In this document: in pieces, positions 5,412 through 7,245 of the stretch
Layout: each line of letters opens with the position of its first letter
Position numbering within the stretch: position 1 is the stretch's first letter
Assembly: GCA_002292215.1 (NCBI GenBank)
Contig: DBBN01000034.1
Span: 10,210 to 17,454 of the forward strand
DNA length: 7,245 bases
Direction: 5' to 3'
DNA from: Glaciecola sp. UBA983
Lineage (GTDB): Bacteria; Pseudomonadota; Gammaproteobacteria; Enterobacterales; Alteromonadaceae
Position numbers and translations under genes: made by a program
Notes under the pieces: generated by a model
Database searches by the model: none
Told to the model about the DNA's origin: nothing
What the model saw: the letters and a program-made list of their open reading frames with translations, nothing else

Positions 5412-7199
5412 ATGATAAATAAAGGTAAAGCAAAGGTTCTTTCTTTATCGGTGTTAGTTGCTTTAGCATTTACAGGTTCAGCCAATGCCCAAGTTACTGA
5501 CAAAGATATTTTACAAGACCACTTAACAACTGACGAAATCGTCACCAATGGTTTAGGTCTACACGGCCAACGTTTCAGCACACTTGATACCATTAATACT
5601 TCTACTGTCGAAGATATTCGTCCTGTATGGGCATTCTCTTTGGGTGGTGAAAAACAACGCGGTCAAGAATCCCAGCCAATGGTCAAAGATGGCGTAATGT
5701 ACATTACCGGTTCATATTCTCGCGTGTTTGCGATTGATGCTCGTTCAGGTGAAGAGTTATGGCAATATGATGCACGTTTACCCGATGGCATTATGCCATG
5801 CTGTGATGTTATTAACCGTGGTGTAGCTTTATATGGCGACTTAGTGATTTTTGGTACCTTAGATGCCAAACTTGTCGCACTTAATAAAGATACAGGTAAT
5901 GTGGTATGGAAGAAAACCGTAGAAGATTATAAAGCCGGTTACTCTATCTCTGCAGCGCCTATTATCGTTAAAGGTAAAGTCATTACTGGTGTAGCTGGTG
6001 GCGAATTCGGCGTGGTTGGTAAAGTGCGTGCGTATGACGCCACTAACGGTCAACTCGTATGGGAACGCCCAACGGTTGAAGGTCATATGGGCTATCTAGT
6101 TAAAGATGGCAAGAAAGAAGAAAATGGTATTTCAGGTGGCGCACCGGGTAAAACTTGGCCAGCTGATTTATGGAAATCAGGTGGCGCAGCGCCATGGTTA
6201 GGCGGTACATATGATGCTGATACTGACTTGTTATTTTTTGGGACGGGTAACCCTGCACCGTGGAATTCACATTTGCGTCCGGGGGATAACTATTTCTCAT
6301 CTTCACGCTTAGCGATCGATCCTGATACGGGTAAAATCGTGTGGCATTTCCAAACCACGCCACATGATGGTTGGGATTATGATGGTGTAAATGAAGTTAT
6401 TTCGTTTGATTATAAAGAGCAAGGTAAAACGGTAAAAGCGGTTGCGACAGCCGACCGTAATGGCTTCTTCTATGTCTTGAATCGCGAAAATGGTGACTTT
6501 ATTCGTGGCTTCCCATTTGTCGATAAAATCACATGGGCTAAAGGCTTAGATGCTAAAGGTCGCCCAATCTTTGATGATGCTAATCGTCCAGGAAATCCGG
6601 CATCATCGGGTGATGGTAAAAAAGGGAATTCGGTTGTTTCTGCACCCTCATTCTTAGGTGGTAAAAATTGGCAACCTATGGCGTTTAGCCAAGATACTGG
6701 CTTGTTTTATGTCCCTTCAAACGAGTGGGAAATGGAAATCTGGAATGAACCAACAGCCTATAAAAAAGGTGCAGCGTATTTAGGTGCTGGGTTTACAATT
6801 TCAGCAATGAACGATGATTATATTGGTGTATTGCGTGCTATTGACCCGAAAACCGGTGAAACCGTATGGCGTCATAACAACTACGCACCTTTATGGGGTG
6901 GTGTTTTAGCCACTGCGGGTAATTTAGTGTTCACGGGCACTCCTGAAGGATATTTAATGGGCTTTAATGCCAAAACAGGTGAAGTCGTTTATAAGTTCAA
7001 TACTGGTTCAGGTATTGTCGGATCGCCTGTCACTTGGGAAATGGACGGTGAACAATATATTTCAGTCTTATCTGGCTGGGGTGGTGCAGTTCCATTATGG
7101 GGCGGTGAAGTGGCTAAACGTGTTAAAGACCTAAACCAAGGTGGCAGCGTTTGGACATTTAAACTTCCTAAAAAGTACGCACAATTTGCGAAAAACTAA
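5412..7199 (+). CDS. pedH: Lanthanide-type PQQ-dependent alcohol dehydrogenase, periplasmic (PedH/ExaF-like)
   Basis: This soluble periplasmic quinoprotein oxidises alcohols and possibly aldehydes with PQQ, passing electrons to the adjacent cytochrome. It has 595 residues from ATG 5412. The numbers below count from the in-frame ATG at 5406; subtract 2 for the preferred start. The signal peptide is cleaved at ANA|QV (28/29). An eight-bladed propeller follows. It shows the vicinal disulfide Cys132-Cys133 in PCCDVINRG, the metal ligand Glu200 in GGEFG, the PQQ-stacking Trp264 region APWLGG, the metal ligand Asn282 in GTGNPAPWN, the catalytic Asp324 and additional Asp326 in GWDYDGVNE, and Arg351 in TADRNG. 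Tryptophan-docking repeats such as [11 protein letters not shown] (478-488) recur. Asp326 replaces the Ala/Ser/Thr of Ca-dependent enzymes and marks lanthanide-dependent ones. The length matches single-domain type I enzymes, with no fused heme domain. The overall sequence resembles P. putida PedH more than methanol-specific XoxF. Substrate range cannot be read reliably. Confidence 0.95.
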   Translation: MINKGKAKVLSLSVLVALAFTGSANAQVTDKDILQDHLTTDEIVTNGLGLHGQRFSTLDTINTSTVEDIRPVWAFSLGGEKQRGQESQPMVKDGVMYITGSYSRVFAIDARSGEELWQYDARLPDGIMPCCDVINRGVALYGDLVIFGTLDAKLVALNKDTGNVVWKKTVEDYKAGYSISAAPIIVKGKVITGVAGGEFGVVGKVRAYDATNGQLVWERPTVEGHMGYLVKDGKKEENGISGGAPGKTWPADLWKSGGAAPWLGGTYDADTDLLFFGTGNPAPWNSHLRPGDNYFSSSRLAIDPDTGKIVWHFQTTPHDGWDYDGVNEVISFDYKEQGKTVKAVATADRNGFFYVLNRENGDFIRGFPFVDKITWAKGLDAKGRPIFDDANRPGNPASSGDGKKGNSVVSAPSFLGGKNWQPMAFSQDTGLFYVPSNEWEMEIWNEPTAYKKGAAYLGAGFTISAMNDDYIGVLRAIDPKTGETVWRHNNYAPLWGGVLATAGNLVFTGTPEGYLMGFNAKTGEVVYKFNTGSGIVGSPVTWEMDGEQYISVLSGWGGAVPLWGGEVAKRVKDLNQGGSVWTFKLPKKYAQFAKN

Positions 7200-7245
7200 C
7201 TTTCATTTATAACTGAAGGTATGGTGAAAGCCTCGGTAAGAAATC

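Noticed and set aside
5412..7199. Calcium-dependent ethanol dehydrogenase (ExaA/PedE) or methanol dehydrogenase MxaF
   Set aside because: Asp at the position two after the catalytic Asp argues against the Ca-type enzymes, and no small-subunit mxaI-like gene is present.
7200..7230. CTTTCA/TGAAAG inverted repeat after the dehydrogenase as a terminator
   Set aside because: The arms are 6 bp with a 19-nt loop and no U-tract follows within the visible bases. The true terminator, if any, lies beyond the window.

Overview
The window is a compact, moderately AT-rich bacterial locus built around a PQQ-dependent alcohol dehydrogenase. Shine-Dalgarno sequences, Sec signal peptides, gene order and protein families all point to a Gram-negative, most likely a marine-type gammaproteobacterium. 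The genus cannot be named from the sequence. Gene content matches the ped gene set of Pseudomonas putida and parts of the lut and xox sets of methylotrophs. Base and codon composition look uniform, and no mobile element, RNA gene or CRISPR array was seen.

Layout: two divergent transcription units share a 218-bp intergenic region (3624-3841). Leftward (minus strand) are four tightly packed genes: a periplasmic substrate-binding protein (pedA1-like), a YVTN beta-propeller protein (pedA2-like), an ABC ATPase (pedB-like) and an ABC-2 permease (pedC-like). The permease runs off the left edge. Its gaps and overlaps (5-nt gap, ATGA overlap, TAATG overlap) imply one translationally coupled operon. 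Rightward (plus strand) are a periplasmic cytochrome c (pedF-like), an MxaJ/XoxJ/PedG-type periplasmic binding protein whose probable TTG start sits one base after the cytochrome stop, a 207-bp or longer gap, and a soluble quinoprotein alcohol dehydrogenase.

Key inference: the dehydrogenase has Asp-Tyr-Asp at the catalytic site. The second Asp is the extra carboxylate that marks lanthanide-dependent enzymes (XoxF, ExaF, PedH) and is absent from Ca-dependent MxaF, ExaA and PedE. The divergent operon belongs to the families that database models call the PQQ-alcohol-dehydrogenase ABC system. P. putida PedA1A2BC and the Methylobacterium Lut transporter implicate these families in lanthanide acquisition. 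The window is therefore best read as a lanthanide supply-and-use module: the transporter obtains or handles the rare-earth ion, PedH oxidises alcohols and aldehydes in the periplasm with PQQ plus the ion, PedF accepts electrons, and PedG acts as an accessory or maturation factor.

Not visible here: PQQ biosynthesis genes, a TonB receptor, a sensor kinase or response regulator, an aldehyde dehydrogenase, and a convincing rho-independent terminator. They may lie outside the window. The two non-coding stretches contain dyad and direct repeats that are candidate operators, but no strong sigma-70 promoter could be assigned.
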